Source: Nocardioides solisilvae
GTDB taxonomy: Bacteria > Actinomycetota > Actinomycetes > Propionibacteriales > Nocardioidaceae
Length of the DNA: 64,000 nt
Direction: 5' to 3'
Assembly: GCF_003194625.1 (NCBI RefSeq)
Contig: NZ_QHKX01000002.1
Span: forward strand, 310,001-374,000
Below the pieces are notes generated by a model. That model ran no database searches. It saw only the letters and a list, made by a program, of their open reading frames with translations, and had not been told where the DNA came from. Below, piece by piece: positions 54,664 to 63,478 of the stretch; position 1 is the stretch's first letter, and every line of letters starts with the position of its first letter. The position numbers and the translations under genes are program-made.

Positions 54664-57600
54664 TCAGCGGTCGAAGCCCCGCTCCCGGCGCGCCTCGAGG
54701 GCGATCTCGACCAGGCGCGCGGCCCGCGCCCGGAACGAGTGCTCGCGCCGGACCCGGGCCGCGACCTCCCGGCGCTCGGCGTCGGAGCCGAAGATGTCGT
54801 CGGGGTGGCTCGAGGAGGTGAGCGCCACGAGGTGCTCGGGCGACTCCATCACCTGCACCGAGCGCCCGAAGAGGTCGCCGAGCCCGACCACGTCGTCGGT
54901 CACGACCCGTGCGCCCGCGGCGGCGGCGTCGAAGAGCCGGTTGGACAGGAACCCCTCCACCCGCATGTCCTCCCAGTGGTCGTTGAGCACCACGCCCGCC
55001 GACCGGTAGGCGGCCCCCAACCGGGAGTTGGGCAGGTAGGTGTCCTTGATCAGCCGGCCGGCCACGAAGGGCCGCCACTGGCTGCCGTAGATGGAAAGGG
55101 GGAGCCGGACCTCGACGGCGGCCCGCACGATCGGCCGGTACTCCTTGCGCGACCCACCCACGAACAGCACCGGGTGGCCGGTGTCCGGGACCGCGAGGTC
55201 GGGGTGGAAGAGCCGGTGGTCGGTGGCCTGCAGCATCGGCTCGACCCGGATCCCCCAGTCGCGCGAGCGCCGCTGGGCCCACGTCGCCGAGGCAGCCAGG
55301 AGGCGGTCGTAGGAGACCGCTTCCGCGGTCGGCAGCATCTCGGGGTGGGAGATCACCCAGCCGATCGTCACCTGCTCCAGCGACGGGCGGTACGGGGCGA
55401 GGCCCCGCAGCACGAGGGCGACGTCGTCGAAGCGGCCCGTGTAGCGCTCGTGCTCCTCGCGGTGGTCGATCACCACCTCCTGCCCCATCTCACGCAGGGC
55501 AGCGGCCAGGGCGCGGGCGAAGTGGGTGTCCCCCCAGCGCTCCCCCTCCGGCCCGGTGGGCGCGGGGTTCTTGATCGCCCACCGCAACCGCGGCGGCTGC
55601 TCGGCGACCGTCAGCCGCGGGGCGCGGACCAGCACGGGCTCGGGGATCCCGAGCCGCCGCTGCTTGCGGTGCCGGAAGGCGACCGCCCGGTCGACCACGC
55701 GGAACCCCCTGGTCGTCCACAGCTCCTCGTCGTCGCCCGGCAGGGCGTGCTCCCAGCGGCGCAGGAAGAGCATGCGGTTGGTGTCGAAGGCGTCGAAGCG
55801 GCCGGGCGTCTGCGACTCGTGGTGGGTGACCCGTGAGTCGGGGCGCACGGTGAACCGGCCCGGTCGCCGGGCGGCGAGCCGCAGGCACAGGTCGACGTCC
55901 TCCATCCCGTTGCGGAACACCGGGTCGAAGCCCCGGAGGTCGACCACGTCGTCGGTGCGCAGGGCGAGGGCGGCGCCCGTCAGGGCGTGGAAGGCCAGCT
56001 CCTCGACGCCCGCGGCGTCCTCGACGGGGAACCCCTGCAGGAAGGCGTGCGGGAGCCCCCCGGTGACGGGGAAGGCGACACCGGCCGACTGGACGACCCC
56101 CGAGGGGTAGAGCAGGAGCGACTGCGCCCCGAGCACGTCGGGGTCCGAGAGCGCCCGGACCAGGGGCTCGAGCCAGCCCTCCGCCACCGTGGTGTCGTTG
56201 TTGAGGAAGACGACGGTGCCGCCGCGCACGTGCGGGACGGCGAGGTTGTTGCCCAGGGCGAAGCCGTGGTTGGTGGCCAGGTGGAGCACGCGCACGTCGG
56301 GGAACCGGACCGGGAGCGAGTCGAGGACCACGGAGGCCTCGGCGTCGCAGCCGTTGTCGACCACCAGGCACTCGACGCGCTGGTCGCCCGTCTCCGCCGC
56401 GGCCATCACGCTCTCCACCGCGGCCCGCGTCATCTCCCAGTCGGCGTAGGTGGGGACGACGACCGAGACCAGCCCCGGGTCGCGCCGGGTCCGGGCGAGC
56501 TCCTCCCAGTCGACCAGGGAGCGGTTGAGCACCACGTCGGCCCACGCCTTGACCGTCGCGTGCTCGAGGACCGGTCGGTCGCCCGCGGGGCGTCGCTTGG
56601 CCTCGGCCGCCCACAGCGCGTGCCGGGTCACCCCCTGCAGGGGGACGCCGCGCAGCCCGCACCGCGGGGCGAGACGCGTGACCAGCTCGAAGTCCCACGC
56701 CCCGGGGATCTCCTCGTCGAAGCCGCCCAGCTCCTCGAGGACGCGCCGCCGGACGAGCAGCCGGCCCAGGTCGAGGGTGAGCCGCTCCGTCACCTGCCCG
56801 CGCGGCAGCCCTCCGCCGGCGAGCGCGGAGGAGCCGTCGCGGCGTACCCGGCGGAGCACGTCGACCAGGGCGTCCTCGTCCTCCACCTGACCCACGGCGG
56901 TGAGAAGGCGCAGCCGGTCCGGGGTCCAGGTGTCCCCCGACTCCAGGAAGGCGACCCACTCCCCCTGCGCCACCGCCAGGGCACGGTTGAGGGCGGCGGC
57001 CCGCGACGACGGCGCCGGCACGAGCGCCCAGCGCCCCTCGGGCAGCTCGGCGGCGACGACCTCCTCCAGCTGGGGCAGGACACCCTCGTCCAGCACCAGC
57101 ACCTCCCAGGCACCCAGCACCTGGGCGCGCAGCGACCGGAGCGACGTCGCGAGGTGGCCGGCGTCCCGGCCGGGGGCGAGCAGCACCGACACCAACGGGG
57201 CCCCGGAGGGCACCTCGGGGCTGACGTGGTCGTAGCTGGCCAGCACCTCCCGGCCCCGCCTCAGCTCCTCCCGCGTGGCGGCGGGACGCTGGACGGCGGT
57301 GCGGCGCCGGCTCCACTCGGCGCGGCGCGCGGCCACCCACGCGAGCAGGTCGGGGTGGGGTCCGCCGTCGGGGTCGAGGAGCCACTGGTTGGCGGCGGCA
57401 CCCGCCGCGGCGCCCACCTCCTGGTAGTGGCCGAGCGGCCCGTGCGGGTGCGCCCGCGCCCCGGGCGTGCGCCGCAGGTAGCGGCGGGTGTCGAAGAGGG
57501 GGTGGGTGGTGGCGCGCCAGGCACGACGACGCAGGTAGACGAGGAAGACGTCCCGGTCGGACAGGTCGGCCGGGTGGTGCTCGGCGAACCACTGCCGGTC

Positions 57601-57840
57601 GAAGAGCGGGTGCGGCGACGGGCGACGGGCGACGGGGGTGCGCAGGTAGTGCCGGACGAGCTCGAGCCGGGACCCCTCCTCGCCCGTGACCAGGGAGTAC
57701 CACTCCTCGTCGAAGAGCGGCGAACCCATCAGGAGGGATGCGTCGGCCCCGAGCCGGCCCCCGGCCACCGGCACGGTGGAGCGGCCCTCGACGACCCGCC
57801 CGACGGCGCGTCGGACCCGGGTGATGCTGGGTCGATCCAC
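54664..57840 (-). CDS. Giant modular glycosyltransferase (two GT-A domains plus C-terminal GT)
   Basis: The 1058-aa protein has three parts. Residues 1-200 hold three PLFD-based repeats (PLFDEEWYS, PLFDRQWFAEHHP, PLFDTRRYLRRTP) of the kind found at the N-terminus of rhamnan/galactan-type transferases. Residues 214-430 form one GT2-like domain with weakened motifs (LVSVLLAPGRDAGHL, FLESGDTWTPDRLR). Residues 457-690 form a complete GT2 domain with VSVVVPTYADWEMTRAAVES, VVDNGCDAEAS, FLNNDTTVAEGW and FRNGMEDVDLCLRLAARR. Residues about 755-1058 resemble a GT-B CgeB-like domain (VLFVGGSRKEYRPIV, GLGDLFGRSVQV). It is probably for a cell-wall glycan. The ATG at 57840 lies 31 nt before the ftsY end. 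Confidence 0.85.
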   Translation of the reverse strand: MDRPSITRVRRAVGRVVEGRSTVPVAGGRLGADASLLMGSPLFDEEWYSLVTGEEGSRLELVRHYLRTPVARRPSPHPLFDRQWFAEHHPADLSDRDVFLVYLRRRAWRATTHPLFDTRRYLRRTPGARAHPHGPLGHYQEVGAAAGAAANQWLLDPDGGPHPDLLAWVAARRAEWSRRRTAVQRPAATREELRRGREVLASYDHVSPEVPSGAPLVSVLLAPGRDAGHLATSLRSLRAQVLGAWEVLVLDEGVLPQLEEVVAAELPEGRWALVPAPSSRAAALNRALAVAQGEWVAFLESGDTWTPDRLRLLTAVGQVEDEDALVDVLRRVRRDGSSALAGGGLPRGQVTERLTLDLGRLLVRRRVLEELGGFDEEIPGAWDFELVTRLAPRCGLRGVPLQGVTRHALWAAEAKRRPAGDRPVLEHATVKAWADVVLNRSLVDWEELARTRRDPGLVSVVVPTYADWEMTRAAVESVMAAAETGDQRVECLVVDNGCDAEASVVLDSLPVRFPDVRVLHLATNHGFALGNNLAVPHVRGGTVVFLNNDTTVAEGWLEPLVRALSDPDVLGAQSLLLYPSGVVQSAGVAFPVTGGLPHAFLQGFPVEDAAGVEELAFHALTGAALALRTDDVVDLRGFDPVFRNGMEDVDLCLRLAARRPGRFTVRPDSRVTHHESQTPGRFDAFDTNRMLFLRRWEHALPGDDEELWTTRGFRVVDRAVAFRHRKQRRLGIPEPVLVRAPRLTVAEQPPRLRWAIKNPAPTGPEGERWGDTHFARALAAALREMGQEVVIDHREEHERYTGRFDDVALVLRGLAPYRPSLEQVTIGWVISHPEMLPTAEAVSYDRLLAASATWAQRRSRDWGIRVEPMLQATDHRLFHPDLAVPDTGHPVLFVGGSRKEYRPIVRAAVEVRLPLSIYGSQWRPFVAGRLIKDTYLPNSRLGAAYRSAGVVLNDHWEDMRVEGFLSNRLFDAAAAGARVVTDDVVGLGDLFGRSVQVMESPEHLVALTSSSHPDDIFGSDAERREVAARVRREHSFRARAARLVEIALEARRERGFDR

Positions 57841-57871
57841 GTCCGCGGCCTCCTGGTCGGTGGGTGCTGCC

Positions 57872-59026
57872 TCAGCCGAGCAGCGCGTCGACGAAGGCCT
57901 CGGCGTCGAACGGCGCCAGGTCGTCGGCGCCCTCGCCGAGCCCGACCAGCTTGACCGGGACGCCGAGCTCGCGCTGGACCGCCACGACGATACCGCCCTT
58001 GGCGGACCCGTCGAGCTTCGTCAGGACGATGCCGGTCACGTCGACCACCTCGGAGAAGACCCGCGCCTGGATCATCCCGTTCTGGCCGGTGGTGGCGTCG
58101 AGCACGAGCAGCACCTCCGTCACGGGGGCCTGCTTCTCGATCACGCGCTTGACCTTGCCCAGCTCGTCCATCAGCCCGGCCTTGTTCTGCAGGCGCCCGG
58201 CGGTGTCGACCAGGACAGTGTCCGCGCCGTCGGCCGCGCCCGTCCGGACGGCCTCGAAGGCCACGCTGGCGGGGTCGCCGCCCTCGGGGCCGCGGACGAC
58301 CTCGACGCCGACCCGCTCGCCCCAGGTGGCCAGCTGCTCCACCGCGGCGGCGCGGAAGGTGTCGGCGGCGCCCATCACCACGCGCCGGTCCTGGGCGACC
58401 AGGATGCGGCCGATCTTGCCGACCGTGGTGGTCTTGCCCGCGCCGTTGACACCGACCACGAGGACCACGCCGGGCTTGCCGTCCTCGCCGCTGACCTGCA
58501 GGCGACGGTCGAGGCCGGGGTCGACCAGGGAGAGCAGCTCCTCGCGCAGGACCGTGCGGACGTCGGGCGTCGAGCCGCCCTCCACCCGCATCCGGGTGCG
58601 GAGCCGGTCGACGAGCTCCTGGGTCGGCCCCACCCCGATGTCGGCGGTGAGCAGGGTGTCCTCGACGGACTCCCAGGTGTCCTCGTCCAGGCGGTCGCGG
58701 GAGAGGAGGGCGAGCAGGCCACGGCCCAGGCCGCCCTGCGAGCGGGCCAGGCGCTGGCGCAGCCGGACCAGGCGGGATGAGACCCCCTCGGGCCGCTCGA
58801 GCGTGGGGACGGCGGGCGCCTCGGGCGTCGCCTCCGGGGCGGCCGGGGCCTCCGGTCGGGCCGGAACCGGTGGCGCCTGCGGGGTCGCGGTCGTCCCGCG
58901 GTCGAGGACGTCGGTCCCCGCGCCGGGCGGCAGGCGTCGCGCGCGCCGGCCGCTGGCGAGGAGACCGGCCACGGCCACCACGCTGAGGACAGCGATGCCG
59001 ATGATCAGGTAGAGGAGGTCACCCAT
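57872..59026 (-). CDS. ftsY: SRP receptor FtsY
   Basis: FtsY is the membrane GTPase that docks SRP-ribosome complexes. The 384-aa protein has an N-terminal TM helix (GDLLYLIIGIAVLSVVAVAG), a Pro/Ala/Glu-rich linker, then the NG domain with GVNGAGKTTTVGKIG, DTAGRLQNK and TKLDGSAKGG. I chose the ATG at 59026 rather than a TTG at 59038. Ffh and FtsY are both in the window, so both halves of the targeting pathway lie here. Confidence 0.95.
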   Translation of the reverse strand: MGDLLYLIIGIAVLSVVAVAGLLASGRRARRLPPGAGTDVLDRGTTATPQAPPVPARPEAPAAPEATPEAPAVPTLERPEGVSSRLVRLRQRLARSQGGLGRGLLALLSRDRLDEDTWESVEDTLLTADIGVGPTQELVDRLRTRMRVEGGSTPDVRTVLREELLSLVDPGLDRRLQVSGEDGKPGVVLVVGVNGAGKTTTVGKIGRILVAQDRRVVMGAADTFRAAAVEQLATWGERVGVEVVRGPEGGDPASVAFEAVRTGAADGADTVLVDTAGRLQNKAGLMDELGKVKRVIEKQAPVTEVLLVLDATTGQNGMIQARVFSEVVDVTGIVLTKLDGSAKGGIVVAVQRELGVPVKLVGLGEGADDLAPFDAEAFVDALLG

Positions 59027-59059
59027 GCCCCAATCCAATCAGACGGTGCCGCCCCGGGC

Positions 59060-59257
59060 TCAGGGGAGGCGCGCCCGCACGCCCTCCTCCGCTTCCTCCT
59101 CGTCGAGCACGGGCAGGGCCCCCAGGCGTCGACGGACGGCCCGACCCGCCTCGGGGAGCACCGGCAGGTCCTCCCCACGGTGCGGGAAGGCCACGTAGGC
59201 GAGGACGGCACCAGCCGCCAGCAGGGTGAACAGCATGACGAGGACGATGGTCAGCAC
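59060..59257 (-). CDS. Small one-TM membrane protein
   Basis: The 65-aa protein has one TM helix (LTIVLVMLFTLLAAGAVLAYVAF, about 2-24), then a charged cytoplasmic part with HRGEDLP, RAVRRRLG and an acidic DEEEAEEG ending. I recognise no family. The ATG or GTG start has AGGAG 8-9 nt upstream, so translation is plausible. It lies just upstream of ftsY. Confidence 0.7.
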   Translation of the reverse strand: MLTIVLVMLFTLLAAGAVLAYVAFPHRGEDLPVLPEAGRAVRRRLGALPVLDEEEAEEGVRARLP

Positions 59258-59359
59258 GGGGCCAGCTCCTGTGGTTCGGTTCCGAGACCCTCCACCTTGG
59301 CACGGCGGGCCGGCCCGGGTCGCAGCCGCAGCGGCCCGTGGCGTGTCGCGTGCGCCACA
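59258..59359. other. Intergenic region, no gene seen
   Basis: About 100 nt between the small membrane protein and the thioesterase terminator. It has GC-rich sequence with no supported gene. Confidence 0.4.
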
Positions 59360-59388
59360 CCCGCGGACGCCCCGGGCCCGCCCGCGGG
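59360..59388 (-). terminator. Hairpin after the thioesterase gene
   Basis: CCCGCGG (59360-59366) and CCGCGGG (59382-59388) form a 7-bp stem around 15 nt, placed 1 nt after the thioesterase stop. There is no U-run. Confidence 0.5.
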
Positions 59389-59389
59389 C

Positions 59390-59848
59390 TCAGGCGTCGT
59401 CCGGCTCCCGCAGCAGCGGCAGCACCGCGGCGCGGATCTCGTCGGGCAGCGGCACGACGGGCCGGTCCCCCGCTCCCCGCGCGTTGTCCACGTAGACGTG
59501 CACGAAGCGGCCCTCGGCGGCCGCCTCGTCGCCGTCCCCCTGGAAGAGCCCGATCCGGTAGACGATCGAGGACCGCCCGACCCGGTCGACCACGAGCCCC
59601 GTCTCGATGGGCTCGGGGAAGCCGATCTCGCGGAAGTAGCGGCAGCCCGTCTCGGCCACCACCCCGATGCTGGGGAGCAGTCGCACGTTGGTGCCGGTCG
59701 CCTCGAAGAGGTGGGCGTTGACCGCGGTGTCGAAGAGCTCGTAGTACGTCGCGTTGTTGAGGTGCCCGTAGGCGTCGTCGTCGCGCCACCGCGTGGTCAC
59801 GGTGCGCCAGGCGACGTAGTCGGCCCTGGTCGGTCTGGGGGTGCTCAT
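59390..59848 (-). CDS. Hotdog-fold acyl-CoA thioesterase
   Basis: The 152-aa protein is a 4HBT-type hotdog thioesterase: TTRWRDDDAYGHLNNATYYELFDTA has the usual Asp and the HLNN pattern, followed by FREIGFPEPIETGLVVDRVG. It hydrolyses acyl-CoA; the chain is unknown. The ATG overlaps the smc stop by 4 nt (ATGA), so it is coupled to smc, an unexpected pairing that is probably just operon packing. Confidence 0.9.
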   Translation of the reverse strand: MSTPRPTRADYVAWRTVTTRWRDDDAYGHLNNATYYELFDTAVNAHLFEATGTNVRLLPSIGVVAETGCRYFREIGFPEPIETGLVVDRVGRSSIVYRIGLFQGDGDEAAAEGRFVHVYVDNARGAGDRPVVPLPDEIRAAVLPLLREPDDA

Positions 59849-62800
59849 GCGGACTCCGCCCTCCGGTCCTCGCGCTCCGCCGCCGCCCCGGGGTCGGCGT
59901 CGCGCAGTCTTTGGCTGATCACGGTCGACACGCCGTCGCCGCGCATCGTGACGCCGTAGAGGGCGTCACCGACCTCCATCGTCCGCTTCTGGTGCGTGAT
60001 GACGAGGAGCTGGGAGTTCTCGCGCAGCTCCTCGTAGATCTGCAGCAGGCGGCCGAGGTTGGTGTCGTCGAGGGCGGCCTCCACCTCGTCGAGGATGTAG
60101 AAGGGCGAGGGCCTCGCCTTGAAGAGCGCGACCAGGAAGGCGACGGCGACCAGCGACCGCTCCCCTCCGGAGAGCAGCGAGAGCCGCTTGACCTTCTTGC
60201 CGGGCGGCCGGGCCTCGACCTCGATCCCGGTGGTGAGCATGTGGGCCGGGTCGGTGAGCACCAGCCGCCCCTCCCCGCCCGGGAAGAGGCGCGCGAACGT
60301 GGCGTCGAACGCCTTCTCGACGTCGGCGTAGGCCTCGGTGAAGACCTGCTCCACGCGCTGGTCCACCTCGGCGACGATGTCGAGCAGGTCCTTGCGGGTC
60401 CGCCTGAGGTCCTCCAGCTGCTCGGTGAGGAACCGGTGCCGCTCCTCCATCGCGGAGAACTCCTCGAGCGCGAGCGGATTGACCCGACCGAGCATGCTGA
60501 GCTGCCGCTCGGCCGCCCGCAGGCGCTTCTCCTGCTCGGCGCGCACGAAGGGCGCGGGGTCGGGCGCCGGCTCCCCCTCGGCGACCTCGCCGAAGAACGG
60601 GACGTGCTGGTCGGGACCGTACTCGGCGACGAGCGTCTCCGGGGCGAGCCCGAGCTCGTCGAGCGCCCGCTCCTCCAGCTGCTCGATCCGCATCCGCTGC
60701 TGCGCCCGGGCCATCTCGTCGCGGTGCACCGAGGAGACCAGCTCGTCGTGCTCGCGTCCGAGGTCGCGCATCCGGGCGCGCACCTCGAGCAGCTCCTGCT
60801 CGCGCCCGTGACGGGACCGCTCCACCTCGCCGCGCTCGTGGGCTGCCCGGTTGACCGCGCCCTCGAGCGCGTGCAGCACCACCGCGACGGCGGCGCCCAC
60901 GGCCTCCGCGGCCCGGCCCTCGCGCAGGATCCGCTCCCGACGGGCCCGGGCCCGGGCCCGGGACTCCCGCTCGGCGGCGGCCGCCCGGAGCAGCTGGTCG
61001 GCGCGCCCGTGGACGGCCCGGGCCCGCTCCTCGGCGGTCCGCAGGGCGAGCCGCGCGTCCGTCTCCGCCTGGCGGGACGCGCGGGCGGCCTCCTTGAGCT
61101 CCTCGCGCCGCGTGGTGTCGGGCTCCTCGTCAGGGGCACCCTCGGCCTGGTCGAGCCGCGCCTGAAGGTCGGCGAGCCCGGCCAGGTCCTTCTCGCGCGC
61201 CTCGGTGGCCGTGGCGATGGCCCGCTCGAGCCGGTCGGCCTCGCCGCGGGCGGCGCGGGCCTGGGACCCGTGCTGGCCCAGCTCCTCGGCGATCGCCGCG
61301 AGCGTGGCGTCGGACTCGTGGAGGCGGGCCAGCGCCACGTCGACGCGCTTGAGCGCCTCGAGCCGCTGGGCCTCCAGGCCGGAGATCTCGAAGCCCAGGC
61401 GCTCGGTGGTGGCGGTCGCGGCGGCGAGCTGCTCGGTCGCCTCGTCGTGCGCGGCCTGGACCTCCAGCAGGCTCGGCTGGTGGTCGGAGCCGCCCGCGGC
61501 GAAGTGCAGCCCGAGGAGGTCGCCCTCCCGGGTCACGGCGCGGGCCCCCGGGAGGGTCCGGACCAGCTCGGAGGCGGCGTCGAGGTCGTCGACCACCACC
61601 ACCCGCCCCAGCAGCCCCTCGATCGAGGGGCGCAGCCGGTCGGGGCACGTCACGACGTCCACGGCGTACGCCGCCCCTGCGGGCAGCGCCGGGGCGCCGG
61701 GCAGGCGGGGGTCGCCGTCGTCCCCGTCGGCCCTCTCCGCGTCACCCGCCACGAGGAGGCCTGCCTGCCCCAGGTCGTGCTCCTTGAGGTGCGCGAGCGC
61801 CCCCAGGGCCCGCTCCGGGCCGTCGACGACGACCGCGTCGGCGGCGGCCCCCAGCGCGGCTGCCACCGCGGCCTCGTAGCCGGGACGCACCTGGAGCAGC
61901 GCGGCCGCGGAGCCGAGCAGCCCCGACACCTCGTCGGAGGCCGCCAGCAGGGCGCCCGCGCCGTCCTTGCGGCGCAGCCCGAGCTCGAGCGCGTCCTTGC
62001 GGGCGACGAGCCCCGCGCGCTCCCGGTCGGCGGTCTGCAGGGAGTCGCGCGCCTGGGCGAGGCGCTCCTCGACCTCGTCGAGCGCCTCGACCGAGGCCTC
62101 GTGCTCGGCGTCCAGACCCTCCTCGCCGGCGTCCAGGCCGGCCACCTCGGTCTCGAGGGCGGTGAAGTCGCGCTGCGCGCGCTCGGCCCGCTCGAGGGCC
62201 TCCCGGCGCGCGGCGTCCAGCCGGCCGAGCTCCTCGTCGGCGGCGGCGGCGCGGGACTTCAGGGCGTTCACCTGGCCCTGCAGGCGGGCGAGCCCCTCGC
62301 GCCGGTCGGCGGCCGCGCGGACGAGGCCGGCCACCCGCTTCTCCTCGTCGGCCGCGGCGTCCTCGGCCGACCGTCGGGCCGCCACCGCCTGCTCCAGGGA
62401 CCCCCGCAGCTGGTCGACCTCGGCGGCCGCCTGCTCCTCCTGCTGCCGCGCGCGGGCCGCCTGCGCCTCCAGCTCCTCGGGGTCCCGCCCCGCCACCTGT
62501 CCCTCCTCGGAGGAGCCGCGGGCGTTCCGCACGCGCTCCGCGGCCAGCGACTGGGTGCCGCGGAGGCGCTCACGCAGGCCCGACAGCGCGAACCAGGACT
62601 CCTGGGCGGCGGCCAGGGCCGGCAGGTCCTCGCGCAGCGCCGCCTCGAGCCGGGCCTCCGCCTCGCGGGCCGCCGCGAGCTCGGCCTCGACCGCCTCGCG
62701 ACGCTGCACCAGGACCGACTCGTCGGCCATCTCCTGCGCCAGGGCCGTGCGCGCCGTGACCAGGTCGTCGGCGACGAGGCGCGCCCGCGCGTCGCGCACC

Positions 62801-63462
62801 TCCGCCTGCACGGTGGCCGCCCGTCGGGCCACCTCGGCCTGGCGGCCGAGCGGCTTGAGCTGGCGACGGATCTCGGTGATGAGGTCGTTGAGCCGCGTCA
62901 GGTTGCCCTCGGTGGAGTCGAGCTTGCGGAGCGCCTTCTCCTTGCGCTTGCGGTGCTTGAGCACCCCGGCGGCCTCCTCGACGAACCCGCGCCGGTCCTC
63001 GGGGGTGGCGTGCAGGATCGAGTCGAGCTGCCCCTGGCCGACGATCACGTGCATCTCGCGCCCGATCCCCGAGTCGGAGAGGAGCTCCTGGACGTCGAGG
63101 AGCCGGCAGGAGGTGCCGTTGATCGCGTACTCCGAGCCGCCGTTGCGGAACATCGTGCGGCTGATCGTCACCTCGGCGTAGTCGATGGGGAGCGCACCGT
63201 CGGCGTTGTCGATCGTGAGGGCGACCTCGGCCCGACCCAGCGGCGGGCGTCCTGAGGTGCCGGCGAAGATGACGTCCTCCATCTTGCCGCCGCGCAGCGA
63301 CTTGGCGCCCTGCTCGCCCATCACCCAGGCGAGGGCGTCGACGACGTTGGACTTGCCCGAGCCGTTGGGGCCGACGATGCAGGTGATCCCCGGCTCCAGC
63401 TGGAGCGTCGTGGCCGACGCGAAGGACTTGAACCCCTTCAGGGTCAGGCTCTTCAGGTACAC
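59845..63462 (-). CDS. smc: Chromosome segregation protein SMC
   Basis: SMC with ScpA/B compacts and segregates the chromosome. The 1205-aa protein has Walker A GPNGSGKS (residues 31-38), the N-terminal head, long coiled coils rich in Ala/Glu/Arg, a hinge near 520-650 (VVVDGPERALGALAHLKEH and YAVDVVTCPDRLRPSIEG), the signature LSLLSGGERSLVAVAFLVALF (about 1110) and Walker B FYILDEVEAALDD. The GTG start has GAGGAG about 9 nt upstream. It contains a 22-bp (CCCGGG)-type repeat coding for Arg-Ala. Confidence 0.97.
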   Translation of the reverse strand: MYLKSLTLKGFKSFASATTLQLEPGITCIVGPNGSGKSNVVDALAWVMGEQGAKSLRGGKMEDVIFAGTSGRPPLGRAEVALTIDNADGALPIDYAEVTISRTMFRNGGSEYAINGTSCRLLDVQELLSDSGIGREMHVIVGQGQLDSILHATPEDRRGFVEEAAGVLKHRKRKEKALRKLDSTEGNLTRLNDLITEIRRQLKPLGRQAEVARRAATVQAEVRDARARLVADDLVTARTALAQEMADESVLVQRREAVEAELAAAREAEARLEAALREDLPALAAAQESWFALSGLRERLRGTQSLAAERVRNARGSSEEGQVAGRDPEELEAQAARARQQEEQAAAEVDQLRGSLEQAVAARRSAEDAAADEEKRVAGLVRAAADRREGLARLQGQVNALKSRAAAADEELGRLDAARREALERAERAQRDFTALETEVAGLDAGEEGLDAEHEASVEALDEVEERLAQARDSLQTADRERAGLVARKDALELGLRRKDGAGALLAASDEVSGLLGSAAALLQVRPGYEAAVAAALGAAADAVVVDGPERALGALAHLKEHDLGQAGLLVAGDAERADGDDGDPRLPGAPALPAGAAYAVDVVTCPDRLRPSIEGLLGRVVVVDDLDAASELVRTLPGARAVTREGDLLGLHFAAGGSDHQPSLLEVQAAHDEATEQLAAATATTERLGFEISGLEAQRLEALKRVDVALARLHESDATLAAIAEELGQHGSQARAARGEADRLERAIATATEAREKDLAGLADLQARLDQAEGAPDEEPDTTRREELKEAARASRQAETDARLALRTAEERARAVHGRADQLLRAAAAERESRARARARRERILREGRAAEAVGAAVAVVLHALEGAVNRAAHERGEVERSRHGREQELLEVRARMRDLGREHDELVSSVHRDEMARAQQRMRIEQLEERALDELGLAPETLVAEYGPDQHVPFFGEVAEGEPAPDPAPFVRAEQEKRLRAAERQLSMLGRVNPLALEEFSAMEERHRFLTEQLEDLRRTRKDLLDIVAEVDQRVEQVFTEAYADVEKAFDATFARLFPGGEGRLVLTDPAHMLTTGIEVEARPPGKKVKRLSLLSGGERSLVAVAFLVALFKARPSPFYILDEVEAALDDTNLGRLLQIYEELRENSQLLVITHQKRTMEVGDALYGVTMRGDGVSTVISQRLRDADPGAAAEREDRRAESA
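60941..60962. repeat. CCCGGG hexamer run within smc
   Basis: A 22-bp stretch of alternating CGGGCC/CCCGGG makes a short Arg-Ala run in the coiled-coil part of SMC. It is probably simple slippage. Confidence 0.7.
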
Positions 63463-63478
63463 CCGGCACTCCTCACGG

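Noticed and set aside
59911..63255. Plus-strand 1114-codon frame opposite smc
   Set aside because: It is the shadow of the smc coiled coils.
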